64,000 nucleotides of DNA from Saposhnikovia divaricata (GCA_036435485.1 CM071598.1:179872148-179936147); one strand, 5' to 3'; positions 22,040-33,452 are shown, counted from the first letter of the stretch. Made by a program: numbers and translations. Notes: generated from the letters alone by a model not told the origin.

Positions 22040-22324
22040 ATGGCTTTTAACCCAGATATCCACATGAACCCTAACTTTCGATTCCTCTCTTCTGAGAAGT
22101 TCAACGATCTTGATGATCAAGAGCAAATAAACTATCTCTTTGAAGAGATGACTTTTCTCATTGAACTTGATATGGCTGGAATCAATCCATGTAATGTAGA
22201 AAATTCTCCTCTAGAACATCTACCAGTTGAACAAAATCTTCCTCTTATCTCTTCACACCTTGAGGATGAAGAATTTGGTGAAGAGCCTGTGACTGATGTT
22301 GATGGAGATGCAATTCATTTCTAA
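22040..22324 (+). CDS. Antisense ORF inside the SIRE-like element, 94 residues
   Basis: An intact ORF on the plus strand, opposite to gag-pol and the accessory ORF. The ATG has a strong context (A at -3, G at +4) behind a leader-like sequence. The product is small and acidic, with FNDLDDQEQINYLFEEM and EDEEFGEEPVTDVDGD, and has no membrane segment or signal peptide. Another frame continues protein-like downstream (about 22333-22449, with LASPKWLLECLG), so the ancestral protein may have been longer and cut by an indel. A possible poly(A) signal AATGAAAATA lies near 22583. The ORF points toward the 3' end of pol, so its transcript could be antisense to pol. Function unknown; a regulatory role is only a guess. 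Confidence 0.5.
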   Translation: MAFNPDIHMNPNFRFLSSEKFNDLDDQEQINYLFEEMTFLIELDMAGINPCNVENSPLEHLPVEQNLPLISSHLEDEEFGEEPVTDVDGDAIHF

Positions 22325-22905
22325 GACATTAGGAGTTAGCTGCTCTCATTCAAGTCAGTTCTTACTGCTTGAAATTGCTCAGAGAAGGAATTCAAGAGCA
22401 GATGTACTTAGCATCCCCTAAATGGCTTCTGGAATGCTTAGGGAGTTGACGAGTTGATTGTGGAAGATTCATGGAAGAGACAACTCCAGTAGCCACAACA
22501 TTAGACAAGAAGAAGATTAGTAGTAACTATTAGACAAAAAGAAAAATTGTATTTCATTTCCATGTATGTAATGCTTTTGATTAATGAAAATACAAGTTTC
22601 TTTTTATCTATCTTATCTATTTGTTGTTTCTTGACAAGAAGATTGTTAGCATGAATGTATTGAATCAATGAGAATATGCGACAATCGTTAGAGCTAAACA
22701 ACTAAGTAATTCATAACCTAAATTACTAAGTCAGAGACTAAGAAAAATTTCAAAGTCTAGTTCTTAATGACATGTTACTCATACTACAATTTATCAAGGC
22801 AAAATGTTATTAGCTTCAGGGTCTAAATGAAGGATATAGATACTGATGTAAATCAAATCTATAAGCTAAACAACATACCTTGCTACTTATGCAGATGTTA
22901 AAAAT

Positions 22906-23622
22906 CTAAAAATTCAACAATCCTAACTTACTAACCAATCTAATGATTGTAGCCTCATCAAGTGGTTTGGTTAGGATATCTGCAAGCTGTTTGTCAGTAG
23001 GAACAAAATGAAGTTCCATAGTACCATTCTCAATATGTTCTCTAATAAAATGATACCTGACATCAATGTGCTTAGTCCTTGAATGTTGAACTGGATTCTC
23101 TGCAATTTTGATAGCATTAGTATTATCACAGAACATAGGAATATTACTAAGAGTCATACCATAATCCATCAACTGATTTCTTATCCAAAGGAGTTGAGCA
23201 CAACAACTGCCTGCTGCAATGTACTCAGCTTCTGCAGTTGAGGTTGAGACAGATTGTTGCTTCTTGCTTGCCCAAGAAATCAATCTGTTTCCCAAGAATT
23301 TACATGTACCTGTTGTGCTTTTCCTGTCTATTTTACACCCTGCGTAATCAGAGTTTGAATAGCTAATTAGGGAGAAATCAGATTCTCTAGGATACCACAA
23401 ACCAAGGTTTGGAGTTCCTTTGAGATACCTAAAAATTCTCTTCAAAACAATTAAATGAGATTCCTTAGGATCACTTTGGAATCTGGCACATAAATAGGTA
23501 GAAAACATTATATCTGGTCTACTTGGAGTTAAGTATAATAATGAACTTATCATGCCTCTATAGCTAGTGTTATCAACACTCTTTCCCTTAGGATCAGAGT
23601 CTAGCTTAGTGGATGCTGCCAT
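22906..23622 (-). pseudogene. SIRE-like pol: RNase H and RT C-terminal part
   Basis: A 238-codon frame continuing the RT. It has YRGMISSLLYL and RPDIMF (RT thumb/connection), then the RNase H core with SNSDYAGC, STAEAEYIA and FCDNTNAI carrying the catalytic Asp/Glu/Asp. It ends with KHIDVRYHFIREHI and ADILTKPL, the copia C-terminus. The enzyme degrades the RNA of the RNA/DNA hybrid. It is separated from the RT frame by a stop near 23640. Confidence 0.9.
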
Positions 23623-23646
23623 GGGTGTTTTTGCAGCTTAAAAATC

Positions 23647-24516
23647 TTAAAAGTCAAACCTTTTTAAAAGATCTTTGATATACTTTGACTGATTAATGAA
23701 AATACCAGTCTCAGTCTGTTTGACCTGCAAACCTAAAAAGTAATTTAGTTCGCCCATCATGCTCATCTGATACTTAGACTGCATAAGCTTGCTAAACTTA
23801 GCACACAACTTTTCATTAGTAGAACCAAATATGATGTCGTCAACATAAAATTGAACTAAAAGCAATTCGACTTTCACCTTTCTAAAGAAAAGAGTTTTGT
23901 CAATTGTACCTCTTGTGAAGCCATTTTCAAGAAGAAATTTAGACAAAGTCTCATACCATGCTCTTCGTGCTTGCTTTAGTCCATAGAGTGCCTTGTCAAG
24001 TTTGTAGACATGATTTGGAAACTTTGGATCAACAAAACCAGGTGGTTGCTCCACATACACTTCCTCAACAAGCTTGCCATTTAGAAAAGCACTCTTTACA
24101 TCCATTTGGTATACCTTGAACTTTGAATGAGCTGCAAATGCAAGAAACATTTTGATTGCTTCCAATCTTGCTACAGAGGTAAAGGTTTCATCATAATCAA
24201 TTCCTTCCTCCTGAGAGTATCCCTTGGCTACCAGTCTTGCTTTATTTCTTACAATCATACCAGATTCATTTAGCTTGTTTCTGAAAACCCTTTTTGCACC
24301 AACAATAGATCTGTCTTTAGGTCTTGGTACTAATTTCCAGACTTTGTTTCTCTCAAACTCATTTAGTTCTTCCTGCATTGCAATTACCCAATCTGGATCC
24401 TGTAAGGCTTCTTCAACCTTCTTAGGTTCATTCTTTGAGAGAAAACAACTGTAGAAGCATTCATTTTGAACTAATCTTCTAGTTCGAACACCACTATTTG
24501 GATCACTAATAATCAA
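23647..24516 (-). pseudogene. SIRE-like pol: reverse transcriptase
   Basis: A 289-codon frame with the copia RT hallmarks in order: WVIAMQEELNEFERN, NKARLVAKGYSQEEG, YQMDVKSAFLNG, YGLKQARRAWYE, and the catalytic YVDDIIFGSTNE. It then ends GELNYFLGLQV...DLLKRFDF before a stop. The catalytic aspartates are intact, but the polyprotein around is broken on both sides, so it is not functional as a whole. Confidence 0.9.
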
Positions 24517-24537
24517 ATCTTCAGTATGATCCCTTGT

Positions 24538-25848
24538 CTATTTCCTAACAGGTGGTAGATTACTCCTGCTAGACTCTCCCCCTATGTTAGTGGTATCTCT
24601 TGTAGAAGAGTGTTCATTTCCTTCAAAAGCTCCCCCTTGATCAGTAGAATTAGTAGATTCCATACTGCTACTAGTACTTGAACTTTCTCCATTATTCCCT
24701 GAAGAATTAGTCCCTGATGAAGTAGACTCTGAATGATTGGTCTGCTCCTGACTAGTACTGTGTTCTCCTTGATTGATTTGCTCCCCCTCAGCAATAGAAT
24801 TCCTTTGAGAAGCAATAGAGATTTCCTCTGGAGAAGCTTCATCATCACTAGAGAGAATCTCAGAATCCTTAAGATTTTCAAATTCCAATTTGTCATGACT
24901 TTCATCAGTTTGTAGAATTCCAAATTTCTTGTCATCAAATGCAACATGAATTGATTCCATAACAATGTGAGTTCTGAGATAATAGACTTTGAAGGCCTTT
25001 GATGCTGAATATCCTAGAAAGATTGCTTCATCTGATTTGGCTTCAAACTTTCCAAGTTGTTCTGGATGAACTTTCAGGACATAGCATTTGCATCCAAAGA
25101 TGTGAAAGTATTTCACACTTGGCTTCTTTCCTTTGATCATCTCATAGGGAGTCTTTCCATGACTATTTATCTAGGTGCAATTTTGAGTAAAACATGCAGT
25201 GTTGATAGATTCTGCCCAGAAATAGGTTGGAAGCTTTGCATTTGCAAGCATAGTTCTTACTGCCTCTCTGAGAGTTCTGTTCTTTCTTTCTATTACACCA
25301 TTCTGCTGAGGTGTTCCAGGTGCAGAAAACTGTTGAGTGATTCCATTGTCTGCACAATACTCCTCAATTATAGAATTCTTGAATTCTGTACCATTGTCAT
25401 TTCTGAGCACTTTGACCTTGTACTCAGAGCTATTTTGAATATTCTTGACAAGTTCAATGATTTGCTGAGGAGCTTAATCCTTTTTGTGTAGAAAGAATAC
25501 CCATGTGAACCTTGTGTAATCATCCACTATAACTAAAGCATATCTTTTCTTGCTGATAGACATAATGTTTACTGGACCAAATAAATCAAGATGCAGCATG
25601 TGAAATGGTTCATTAATTGAATTTTCTGTCTTGCTCTTGAAAGTGGTTCTTCTTTGTTTTCCAAGCTGACAAGCATCACAAAGTCCATCTTGCACATAAT
25701 TTGCCTGAGGTAGGCCTCTCACCAGATGGTGCTTAGCAAGTTGATGAAGCTTCTTGAAATTGAGATGAGAGCTTCTTGTGCTAGTTCCAGCTTTCATCAT
25801 TTGATGCCTTGCTGTAAAGACATCTGACAGTTCCTTTAGATGTGTCAC
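24538..25848 (-). pseudogene. SIRE-like pol: integrase
   Basis: Three frames cover the integrase. The first (25848-25474) has the pre-integrase HLNFKKLHQL and LCDACQLGKQ zinc-binding motif, then HLDLFGPV and VDDYTRFTWVFF with the first catalytic Asp. The second (25410-25171) has RNDNGTEF (second Asp) and GTPQQNGVIERKNRT (catalytic Glu). The third (25140-24538) has FGCKCYVLK and the Ser/Asn-rich C-terminus. In-frame stops near 25474 and 25165 and the gap at 25411-25473 break it. It would cut the target with 5-bp spacing, in agreement with the ATAAC duplication. Confidence 0.85.
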
Positions 25849-26206
25849 TCAAGCTGGCTTCATATATGTTACCATGTCTCTGACCAGTCAGAACAATGTC
25901 TCCATTCTTCATATTCAAGATTTTGCATCCTTCACTGTCAAAGATTGATTGGTAACCTTTATCACCCAGTTAACTTATGCTTAAAAGTGTGTGTTTTAAG
26001 CCTTCAACCAGTGCTACGTTTTCTATGATGACATTCCGCAAAACAATTGAGCCATATCCCAGAGTTTCTCCTTTGTTGCCATCTTTAAAAGATATTACTG
26101 AGCTAGCTTTCCTCTCAAACTTTGTAAGCAGGGACTTCTTTCCAGTCATATGTCCAGAGCATCCACTGTCCAAGATAATTGAATGCTTCCTTCCTGTGCC
26201 CTGCAA
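25849..26206 (-). pseudogene. SIRE-like pol: aspartic protease
   Basis: Reads SIILDSGCSGHMTGKKSLL, the copia protease active site (DSG) with its usual cysteine-serine-glycine-histidine context, followed by ISFKDGNKGETLGYG and VEGLKHTLLSIS. A stop comes near 25970, after which the same protein type continues in another frame. It would process the gag-pol polyprotein. Confidence 0.85.
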
Positions 26207-26218
26207 ACAAAAAAATAA

Positions 26219-28478
26219 CTAGTTAGAAATTTTTAGGACCCAACTTTGATTGGATCCTTTCTTACTAACTTTAGAAACAACAGGCTTTGAAGATTTTGCT
26301 TTTGATTTACCTATTGCAGTGTCAACCTTAGACTCTGATTTCACAAACTGTTTGTGACTAGGAGTTTCAGATTTCAGAGAATAATAGTCATAATACAGTT
26401 CATGATATTCCTTACACATAAAAATGGAATGAAGTAATCTACCACAATGATAACAAGCTTTTTGTGGTTGGTATTGAATTTTCTGAGTCTTGGGGAATCT
26501 AGACTCAGTTTTCCAAGAAGGTTTTTGATTGCAGTCTAGGGCCAAATGATTATGATTTCCACACTTATAGCATTTCTTCCTAGGTGCATCAGGTACATTC
26601 TTGTAATTATTCTCTTTATTAATACCTTCTTTTTCATTCCTATTTCTTTTGATCTTGCTAGACTCTGAAAGACCTTCTAGTCTCTGTTTCAGCTGAGACT
26701 TAGACAGAAAGCCTATGTTGACATTCTTAGGTTTTTCTAACACTTTCTCATTTGAACTAATGTTGTTAATTCTCTTGTGCACAACTAGGGTACCATTCGA
26801 ATCAACAAACTTAACATGTTTAGGTTCAGAAACTTTCTGCTTACCTTCAGATTTAGATGTGCTAGCTTCTTGTTTACTATTATCATTCTGGACAATAGCT
26901 ACATGAGTTTCACTTTATCCTTTTCAAAACCTAAGCCATAAACCTTGCCAAGAATTTGATTTTCAATGATTTCTTGAGTCTTATTACCAGAGTTGTTAAT
27001 GGTTTTCATCATCTCTCTCTCTTCCTCTAGTTCTTTTCTGACATAGTCATAAGCCTCAAGAATAACACCATAATCACGCTTAGCTTTATCAGAATCTATT
27101 CTATAATGTTCCATTTGAATTAACTCAGATTCAAGAATATTATTTCTATCAACTAATTCATCATTCTTAATCTTAAGTTCATCTCTTTCACTAGTTAGAA
27201 TTCTAAAATTAGTCATAAGATTTTTAAACTCAGCATGGATAGATCTAATATCATCAGAATCTAAGCTATCAAATGAATCAAGAGAGTGAAGAGATACCTT
27301 AACAGAAGATGAAGAAGTTTTCTTTGGAGATCCAAGTTTGTCTGAAGCATTTGCCATCAATGCAATGTTGTCATAATTCAATTCATCTTCAGAATCACTG
27401 GAATCAACCCAATCCTTCTGTGTGACCATGAGTGCATTGCCCTTTCCTGAATTCCTAGGCTTTTTACACTCACTAGAAAAGTGTCCAAGCTCACTGCAGT
27501 TAAAGCACTTGATCTTTGCCTTATTAAGCTTGACAATTGTACTTTTACTCTTGTCACTCTTCTTCTCTTCTTTCTTTTGAAAAGGTCTTTTGCTAAATCT
27601 TCTCCTATTGAATTTTCCTTTCTTGAAACCTTTAGCAAACATAGCAAAGAGTTCCTGCATCTCTGATTCAGAATCACCGTTGTCAGAGTCTATATCTGTA
27701 GTCTCTGACTCAGAACTTTCTTTGCTTTTCTTCTTCCTTGAGTCCTTTACAGTAGGCTCAACATTCTGTTCTTCTGGAAGCTTCTTTGATTCAGATTAAG
27801 CAGTAAGTGCAACAGTTTTCATCTTTCCTTCACCTCTGCTCTTCTTCTGCTCTCTGTCAAATTCATAAGCCCTCAGTTTTCCATAAACTACCTCTAATGA
27901 TATTTCATCCAGATCATTATCTTCCTCAATTGCAGATATCTTCTCATTGTATAAATCAGGCAAGGCTTTCATGAACTTAGTATTCATATCCTCCAAGTCA
28001 TAATATTTGCCGTGCATGGCCATCTCATTGATGAGTTTAGTAAACCTATCAAAGGTATCAGTAAGTGACTCACCAGACTTGGATTCAAAATACTCATACT
28101 GTTGTATGAGAAGTGTCCTCATATTCTTACTAACAGGTTTAGTTCCTTCACAATAAACCTTCAGATTGTCCCATATCTCCTTAGCAGTTTTACAAGAAAG
28201 AACATAGTTAGTGAGAACAGAATCAAGACTGTTGAACAATTTGTTTCTCACTTTAGCATCCTTAAGAACGTTCTCCTTGTCCTTATCTGTTCATTCAGAT
28301 TTAGGCTTCTCTGTCGTGTGCTTTGGAACTACCTTTCCTTCGATAGTTGCTTGAGGAACAACCCTTGTTAGAACGAAAGGCCCATCTCTAATTCTGTCAA
28401 GATAATCAGGATCTGTTGCTTATACTCGTTTCTCTTGACCATAGGGATCTTAGTATTACCATCCTTGTAACCAGACAT
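26219..28478 (-). pseudogene. SIRE-like gag, with three zinc knuckles
   Basis: The likely start is ATG at 28478 (MSGYKDGNTKIPMVK). The capsid part (28251-27796) has AKEIWDNLKVYCEGT, LIQQYEYFESKSGE and ISLEVVYGKLRAYE. Next come a lysine-rich segment and the knuckle CFNCSELGHFSSEC (about 27510), an acidic coiled-coil region, and finally CYKCGNHNHLALDC and CYHCGRLLHSIFMC (about 26565 and 26450). Breaks include a frame loss near 28415, a TGA near 28290 where a Trp would fit, a TAA at 27796 and a frameshift near 26900. In the intact protein gag would form the particle and bind RNA. Confidence 0.85.
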
Positions 28479-28510
28479 GATTGCAGATCTTTATGATTAT
28501 TCGAAATCAA

Positions 28511-28525
28511 CCTGCTCTGATACCA
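28511..28525 (-). other. Primer-binding site, initiator tRNA-Met type
   Basis: The minus strand reads TGGTATCAGAGCAGG two bases after the end of the 5' LTR. This is the standard primer site of copia elements and fixes the minus orientation. Confidence 0.95.
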
Positions 28526-28527
28526 AT

Positions 28528-29169
28528 TGTTAACTCGAATAACTTGTAGAATGGGGGTTGAATACAAGTTAAGTAATCGTGTCTGATTTTTGCTTGATTA
28601 AATAAACAAGAACAAACGAATAAATCAACCTTGTTTGTATTAAATAAATCAAATACAAACTCTACCAAAGGTGTACAATACCTTTAGCAGCTACTCTCAA
28701 TACAAATCTCTCTCTATTTGTTCACTCGTATACTTACGATGATCACAAATCTCACACTAAGCTCATGCTTTTTACAATGATGTAGAGAGAGTATTTATAA
28801 TGCTTCCTATCAACTAATAACAGAAAGAATAATTTATACATGGTAATCTTCTGCCGTCCAGTTGATAGTTTCCAACAATGCTTTGATTTTTTTCTTCATG
28901 CACACTTCTTTCCATCTTCTGAATAAAAGATCCTAAAGTATAGCACTTTCCAATTCTACAGCTTCGATACAGTCAGGGTCTGTCTAGTCCCTGAAACTCT
29001 GTAGTCCGTGACCTTAGTCTCTGATGGAGTACTATTCATAGTTTCTGCAGATCTTGAAGAACTGATATCTCCTTAATCAAATGCTAAACCCTTTATAAGA
29101 TCAGGATATTGCAAGAAGTGTTATGTCATTCTATTCTACACATCACAACTCATGAATTTATTCCTGACA
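28528..29169 (-). repeat. 5' LTR of the SIRE-like element (642 bp)
   Basis: Same length as the LTR at 15650-16291. It is bounded by TGTTAACTCG and CCTGACA in plus reading, with one terminal-region difference (CTTAACA in the partner). The ATAAC duplication follows at 29170. Confidence 0.95.
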
Positions 29170-30231
29170 ATAACACTTATGCCGGCAACAAGAAAAACTC
29201 TATGAAAATCAATCACATATTTCAAACAATATTGATCATGAATAGTTTGATTAAAAAATATAATTTAATCTAGCAGACCCGTGCCTCACACGGGTTTTGA
29301 TGCTAGTTTCGTTTAATTTCCCAGTATAGTCCCATGTTATATGGTACACTTATCACTTCACTTGTGTCTACCACTACTTTTACATACACATTGTCTGTAC
29401 CGGTTATGATAGTTATATATAGAGATCAGGTCGGATCGGGTCATATTTTGCCGACATTAAATCCAAATTCGATTTTTTTATAATATCTGACTTTGAAAAA
29501 TATTCAAATATTGAAATCTAAATTCATTTCAATGAATTTTAGATTGAGTTTAGCTATAACGAAAACCAAAAAAAATTGAATTGGTTTTGGATAATACCCT
29601 AAACCCAAAAATTCAAATAGGAAACCTGAAATTTTAAATCTAAAATTCTAGAATTTTTATAAAGATTTAATAATACAAATTGTTTCATTTGAAGATAAAA
29701 ATTGAGTAATGAAGATAAAATTTTATTGCTTCGTGAACGATTAATCCAACTAGCATCATATATGGTAAATTCAAATTATTCAGGAAATAAATTTCAAATT
29801 TTCAAATTTTGAATACAAAAAATTGTTCTTTTAGAATTTATGTTCTAGTAAAATTCAATAAAAAATTACCATCGCCACTACTGCTATTACTACTATGCTC
29901 ACACTCGATTTCTAGTCTCATTCTTCAATGCGATTATCATATCAAAATATAATTTATAGGTGATTGACATTACTACTAAATATTGCTTATATGATAATTT
30001 TTCCCATTGAATACAGAATATTCTCAATTAAATAAGTGACATATATTTTTCAAAAAAAAGGGAAAAAGGTTAAGATAAATTTATTAATCTAAAACACATA
30101 TTTTTAAAGTACTTGGATAAATGGCTAGATTTCGTTTTGGATCCGATAAATTTTCGATTATAATACATTTCAGATATTGTTCAAATCAAAAATCCGATTC
30201 GCGTCTAATTTAAATTAAAATTGGATGAAAT
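29170..30231. other. AT-rich intergenic DNA with a Helitron-like 3' end remnant
   Basis: No gene. At 29270-29300 the plus strand reads CTAGCAGACCCGTG, a short loop, then CACGGGTTTT, resembling the 3' hairpin and CTAG of the Helitrons elsewhere in the window. The base after the end is not the expected T, and no 5' TC terminus was found, so it is a degraded fragment at best. Confidence 0.35.
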
Positions 30232-31950
30232 TTAGATTAAAATAGGATTGAATTCGGGATTGATGAGTAAAGTTTCCTCCTCAATTTCAATTATTGTTTC
30301 TTTAAACATAGGTGCCTTAGCATTTTTCAAGATATGAGGCACATTCTCATGAATAACTTTGTCATCATTATTGACAGCATTGCCTTTCCTCTTTTTGAGG
30401 GTGTCATAATCAAAACCAATAGCAGCCTTTAAATTCTCTGGATGTTTCTCATGATATGATTGCAACAAACTAAAAGAGTTCTTAAAAGTCTTAAGTTTAA
30501 ATTCATTCTCTGCAATCTGATCTCTAAGGATCTTCTCAACTTGACTAGCACATAAACCTTATTTTCTAGATATTCAACTTCTTTCTTAAGGTTTTCAACT
30601 TGCATGACGGTTAGTTCTAGTTCCTCATTCTTTTTGTTTAACACTTCATTTCTAGTAGACAACCTATCAATTTCTTCATTAGCAGCTGTCAAACTAGTAT
30701 GAATATTAAACATATCAACATGTAATTGTTCAACAACTACTTTGTATTCAGAAGCAGACATGTCTATGGTAGTGAGGATTGGTACCAGTGAAGAATTCTT
30801 GTTCTTCTTCATCACTATCAGAATCATCCCAACATTTCCCTTCAGCTATGTAGGCCTTGCTTTGTGTTTGCTTTCTAAGAAGGGCCTCATACTTTCATTG
30901 CATCTGTAGCATCTTACTGATGACCTATCCACATAACCAGTTTTGAACCTTTTTTTTTGTTTGGCTTCACAGATGCTATGTTTTTGCTGAATGAATGGTT
31001 TTGAGGTCTAGCTTTGAAGGATTGTTTTCTCTTGAATCTGATGTTTGGAAATTTTCTAGCCATAAAAGCAAATGATGTTTTTTCCATAGCATCCAGTTCT
31101 TCAAGAGTGTAGAATTCATCCTCCACTTGCTCTTCAATAGTTTTAGCCTCCTCAATTTCAGGTTCCTCATCTGTTATCTCTTTAATCCTCAGTTGGCTTG
31201 TAGATGCTTCAAGATCCTGGATTGAATTGTTCACAATCAAGGCACATGAGTTCACCATCTTGCCTTGATTGGCTTGGATAGCTCTTTTCTGCAAGAGTTC
31301 AAGCTCATGTGTTTTCAACACACCATAAAGCACATCATAGGAAATTTTGTTCAAATCTCCTTCTCTTGAAGAAATCACTCTTTGTTCTAGGTAGTTATGT
31401 GCACGAAGCAAGAACTACATGTTCAACTCCTTGGTGCTGTAAATCTTTCCATTCCTTTATAGCTCAGTTACTAGCCTGTTAAATCTTTCAAACATCTCAG
31501 TGATGCACTCTTTTGACTGATCCATGAAAACCTCATACTGTTTGACCAAAATCTGTCTTCTGTTTTCTCTGACCTCCTCTGTTCATTCACATAATATCTC
31601 AATATGATCCCACATCTCCTTTGCTGAAGTACATGAAACTATATTGGCAAACATTGAGAGTTCTATAGAATCTATGATTATCAGCATTAGATGGCTGTCA
31701 AGAGCAACCTTCTCTTTCTCAATGTCTGTCCATTTAGATGGATCTTTAGCAACATACGACCTTGGAATTGTTGTAATTCCAACAGTCCTTTCAGTATCTC
31801 CTGTTGTGGAACAAATGGACCATTCTTCAGAATATCAAGAAATAGAGGGTTTGTAGCTCTGATGAACAACATCATCTTTATGTTCCTGAGGTTGTAGTCT
31901 TTATCAAACTTTGGCACCTTTACAGTTCCTGTTGTCTTTGGTGTCTTCAT
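30232..31950 (-). pseudogene. Copia gag, broken
   Basis: The start is ATG at 31950 with GTVKVPKFDKDYNLRNIK, then MLFIRATNPLFLDILKNGPF, the conserved copia capsid start. A break near 31690 is followed by a degenerate part. From 31411 it reads KISYDVLYGVLKTHELELLQ and a lysine-rich stretch with FKRKQSFKARPQ. A zinc knuckle should follow near 30900 but is not readable. Two more frames (30827-30429 with a leucine-zipper-like coiled coil, and 30468-30232) give the C-terminal part. At least three frame changes make it a pseudogene. Confidence 0.75.
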
Positions 31951-31978
31951 GTTGATCTTTCCCTGTTTTGCTTAACTG

Positions 31979-31993
31979 CCTGCTCTGATACCA
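31979..31993 (-). other. Primer-binding site, initiator tRNA-Met type
   Basis: The minus strand reads TGGTATCAGAGCAGG two bases past the LTR edge at 31996, and 29 bases before the gag ATG at 31950. Confidence 0.9.
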
Positions 31994-31995
31994 CT

Positions 31996-33102
31996 TGTTG
32001 AGTATTAATACACAGTAAAAATATAGAGGGGGTGTGAATGTATTCTTAAAACTTTCTCTATTTTCTTTACAAAACAACCTGTTGAATTTGTTGTGTTTCT
32101 GTTTGTAGCTTTGAAGAGTGTTTAACATATATAGTACGAAAATAAGAACACAATTTTGCTCTAATCTAATATTTTATTAAATCGAAGATTTGCTACAATC
32201 TGGGAATACAAATGTTAGTATTCTCAGCTTCGTTTCTCAAAGAGATATTTTATTATTAAATTACAATGAAAAACTTTTTTTGTGCTTAGAAAGTGAGGTT
32301 GTACACTTATAGAACATGTGCACATCCCACTTGCTATAAAGATAGTAACAAACAAAATTTCTTTCTAGTTTGTCTATTTCATTTTGGTGCAATTTTAGTT
32401 ATCTTGTGATACATTCTGATTTCTACTCTGCCTAGATCCACTTCTTCAGCTAGATGTTCCCTTGTATATCTCCCCAAGCTCCTTTGTAGACTTTCCATGT
32501 ACACACAACACTGATATGTCACTATTGGTGTCTTGGTTTGTGTAAATTTTCTGACATGAATATCTTCAGTAATTTGTCCTCAAGAATTCATTTGATAAAT
32601 GATCAAGTACTGAATTCGAGAACTTGAGTTACATAGTTAGATAACTCTGAGTTCTTGAATTAGCATTCCTGACATATCGAATCACTTCTCGAATGAGTCT
32701 TTTCTTCTGTTGCCATTGAGTTGTCGAGTACTACATTTACTTCTAGAATCTCTGAGATATCGAATAACATTTAACTCCTTGAGATATCGAATATGTCTTT
32801 TCACCAGTGAAGTCTTTGAGATATCAAATGCAACTTTGACTTGTTGACTTCTTGAGATATCGAATAGTGGCTTTTGACATATCGAATGCTTGAGATCTCG
32901 AACTCCTGACTTCTATAATAGTGCAAATTACTTCTCGAATATGTACTTAGACAAATTTTCAATCTTCAAACTCCAACTGTGTTTATTTCTTCAGCCTTGT
33001 TCTCCAAACTTAAGGCATGATCTCTGGATCTTTTTTCAAGTATCATTTCATGACATGATTTGTACAATTATACAGCTAAAGTTTGTGCCTACTACAAGAA
33101 CA
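31996..33102 (-). repeat. LTR of the gag-only copia element (~1.1 kb)
   Basis: The inner edge is TGTTGAG at 31996, next to the PBS. The outer edge is placed at ...AAGAACA (33102) because it would give the TG...CA form, but this end is a guess. Within the LTR, 32590-32910 contains about seven degenerate copies of a GAGATATCGAAT-centred unit. Confidence 0.6.
32590..32910. repeat. Cluster of GAGATATCGAAT-like short repeats
   Basis: Clear copies occur near 32755, 32777, 32817, 32852, 32877 and 32892, with related CTTCTCGAAT-type words around them. Spacing is irregular, 15-40 bp. Repeats at such a place in LTR U3 regions often act as enhancer elements; that role is inferred. Confidence 0.7.
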
Positions 33103-33214
33103 ACTTACAAGTAGAAAATCTAACTAAAGGGTTCCCCAGTTAATGGGTCATGTAAGTAATGCAAAGCATAACAAACAATTAGGCTTGTTATTAGATAGTT
33201 ACATGTGACTAACA

Positions 33215-33452
33215 AAATTATATTTTACTCGAATTTTTCCTCCTTTTGCATTTTCAAAAAATAATAAGTTCATATTTATGAGCAAATATTATAAAAATTC
33301 GGAATGAAATGAAAAAAGTGGAAATCCCATGGATCACCCATCTTAAATTGCTCCAACACGAGCACGCTTAACTTCGTAATTTCCAAACGTATCACACCAC
33401 CCGGCCAAGAATGCCAAATCTGACAACTGAGTAAACGATTAGTATATGATTC
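33215..33452 (-). repeat. 5S-rRNA-like direct repeat, copy 1 (Cassandra-like LTR)
   Basis: Minus-strand sequence at about 33404-33318 follows plant 5S rRNA. It includes GAAGTTAAGCGTGCTC (box A region) and AAGATGGGTGA (box C region), with a damaged end where 5S has CCTGGGAAGTCC. The whole 240-bp block is repeated in direct orientation at 33640-33875. 5S-derived internal promoters inside short terminal repeats are the hallmark of Cassandra TRIM elements. Exact LTR ends, PBS and polypurine tract could not be placed. Confidence 0.7.

Larger units (their letters stand above)
15650..29169 (-). mobile_element. SIRE-like Ty1/copia retrotransposon, 13.5 kb, decayed
   Basis: Two 642-bp LTRs (15650-16291 and 28528-29169) flank the element, with the 5-bp duplication ATAAC outside (15645-15649 and 29170-29174). 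On the minus strand the order is LTR, tRNA-Met PBS, gag with a zinc knuckle, a second pair of knuckles, protease, integrase, RT, RNase H, about 6.4 kb of extra sequence with accessory ORFs, polypurine tract and LTR. Domain order and great length fit the SIRE/Maximus lineage. About 25 differences between the LTRs (roughly 4 percent by eye) and many stops and frameshifts show an old, inactive copy. Confidence 0.9.
30232..33102 (-). mobile_element. Truncated copia element: one LTR, PBS and gag only
   Basis: On the minus strand an LTR (about 33102-31996) is followed by a tRNA-Met PBS and then gag (31950-30232). After gag no protease or pol follows; the sequence becomes AT-rich and non-coding. The second LTR and target duplication were not found. 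It is either a 3'-deleted copy or the remains of a non-autonomous gag-only element. The gag resembles SIRE/Tork-like copia gag but is distinct from the gag at 26219-28478. Confidence 0.75.

Noticed and set aside
21850..22050. 66-codon plus-strand ORF just upstream of the antisense ORF
   Set aside because: It lies in the proposed leader/promoter, has no motif and overlaps the better supported ATG at 22040.
29270..29300. A complete Helitron at the CCCGTG...CACGGG hairpin
   Set aside because: No TC start was found and the base after CTAG is not T; kept only as a remnant.
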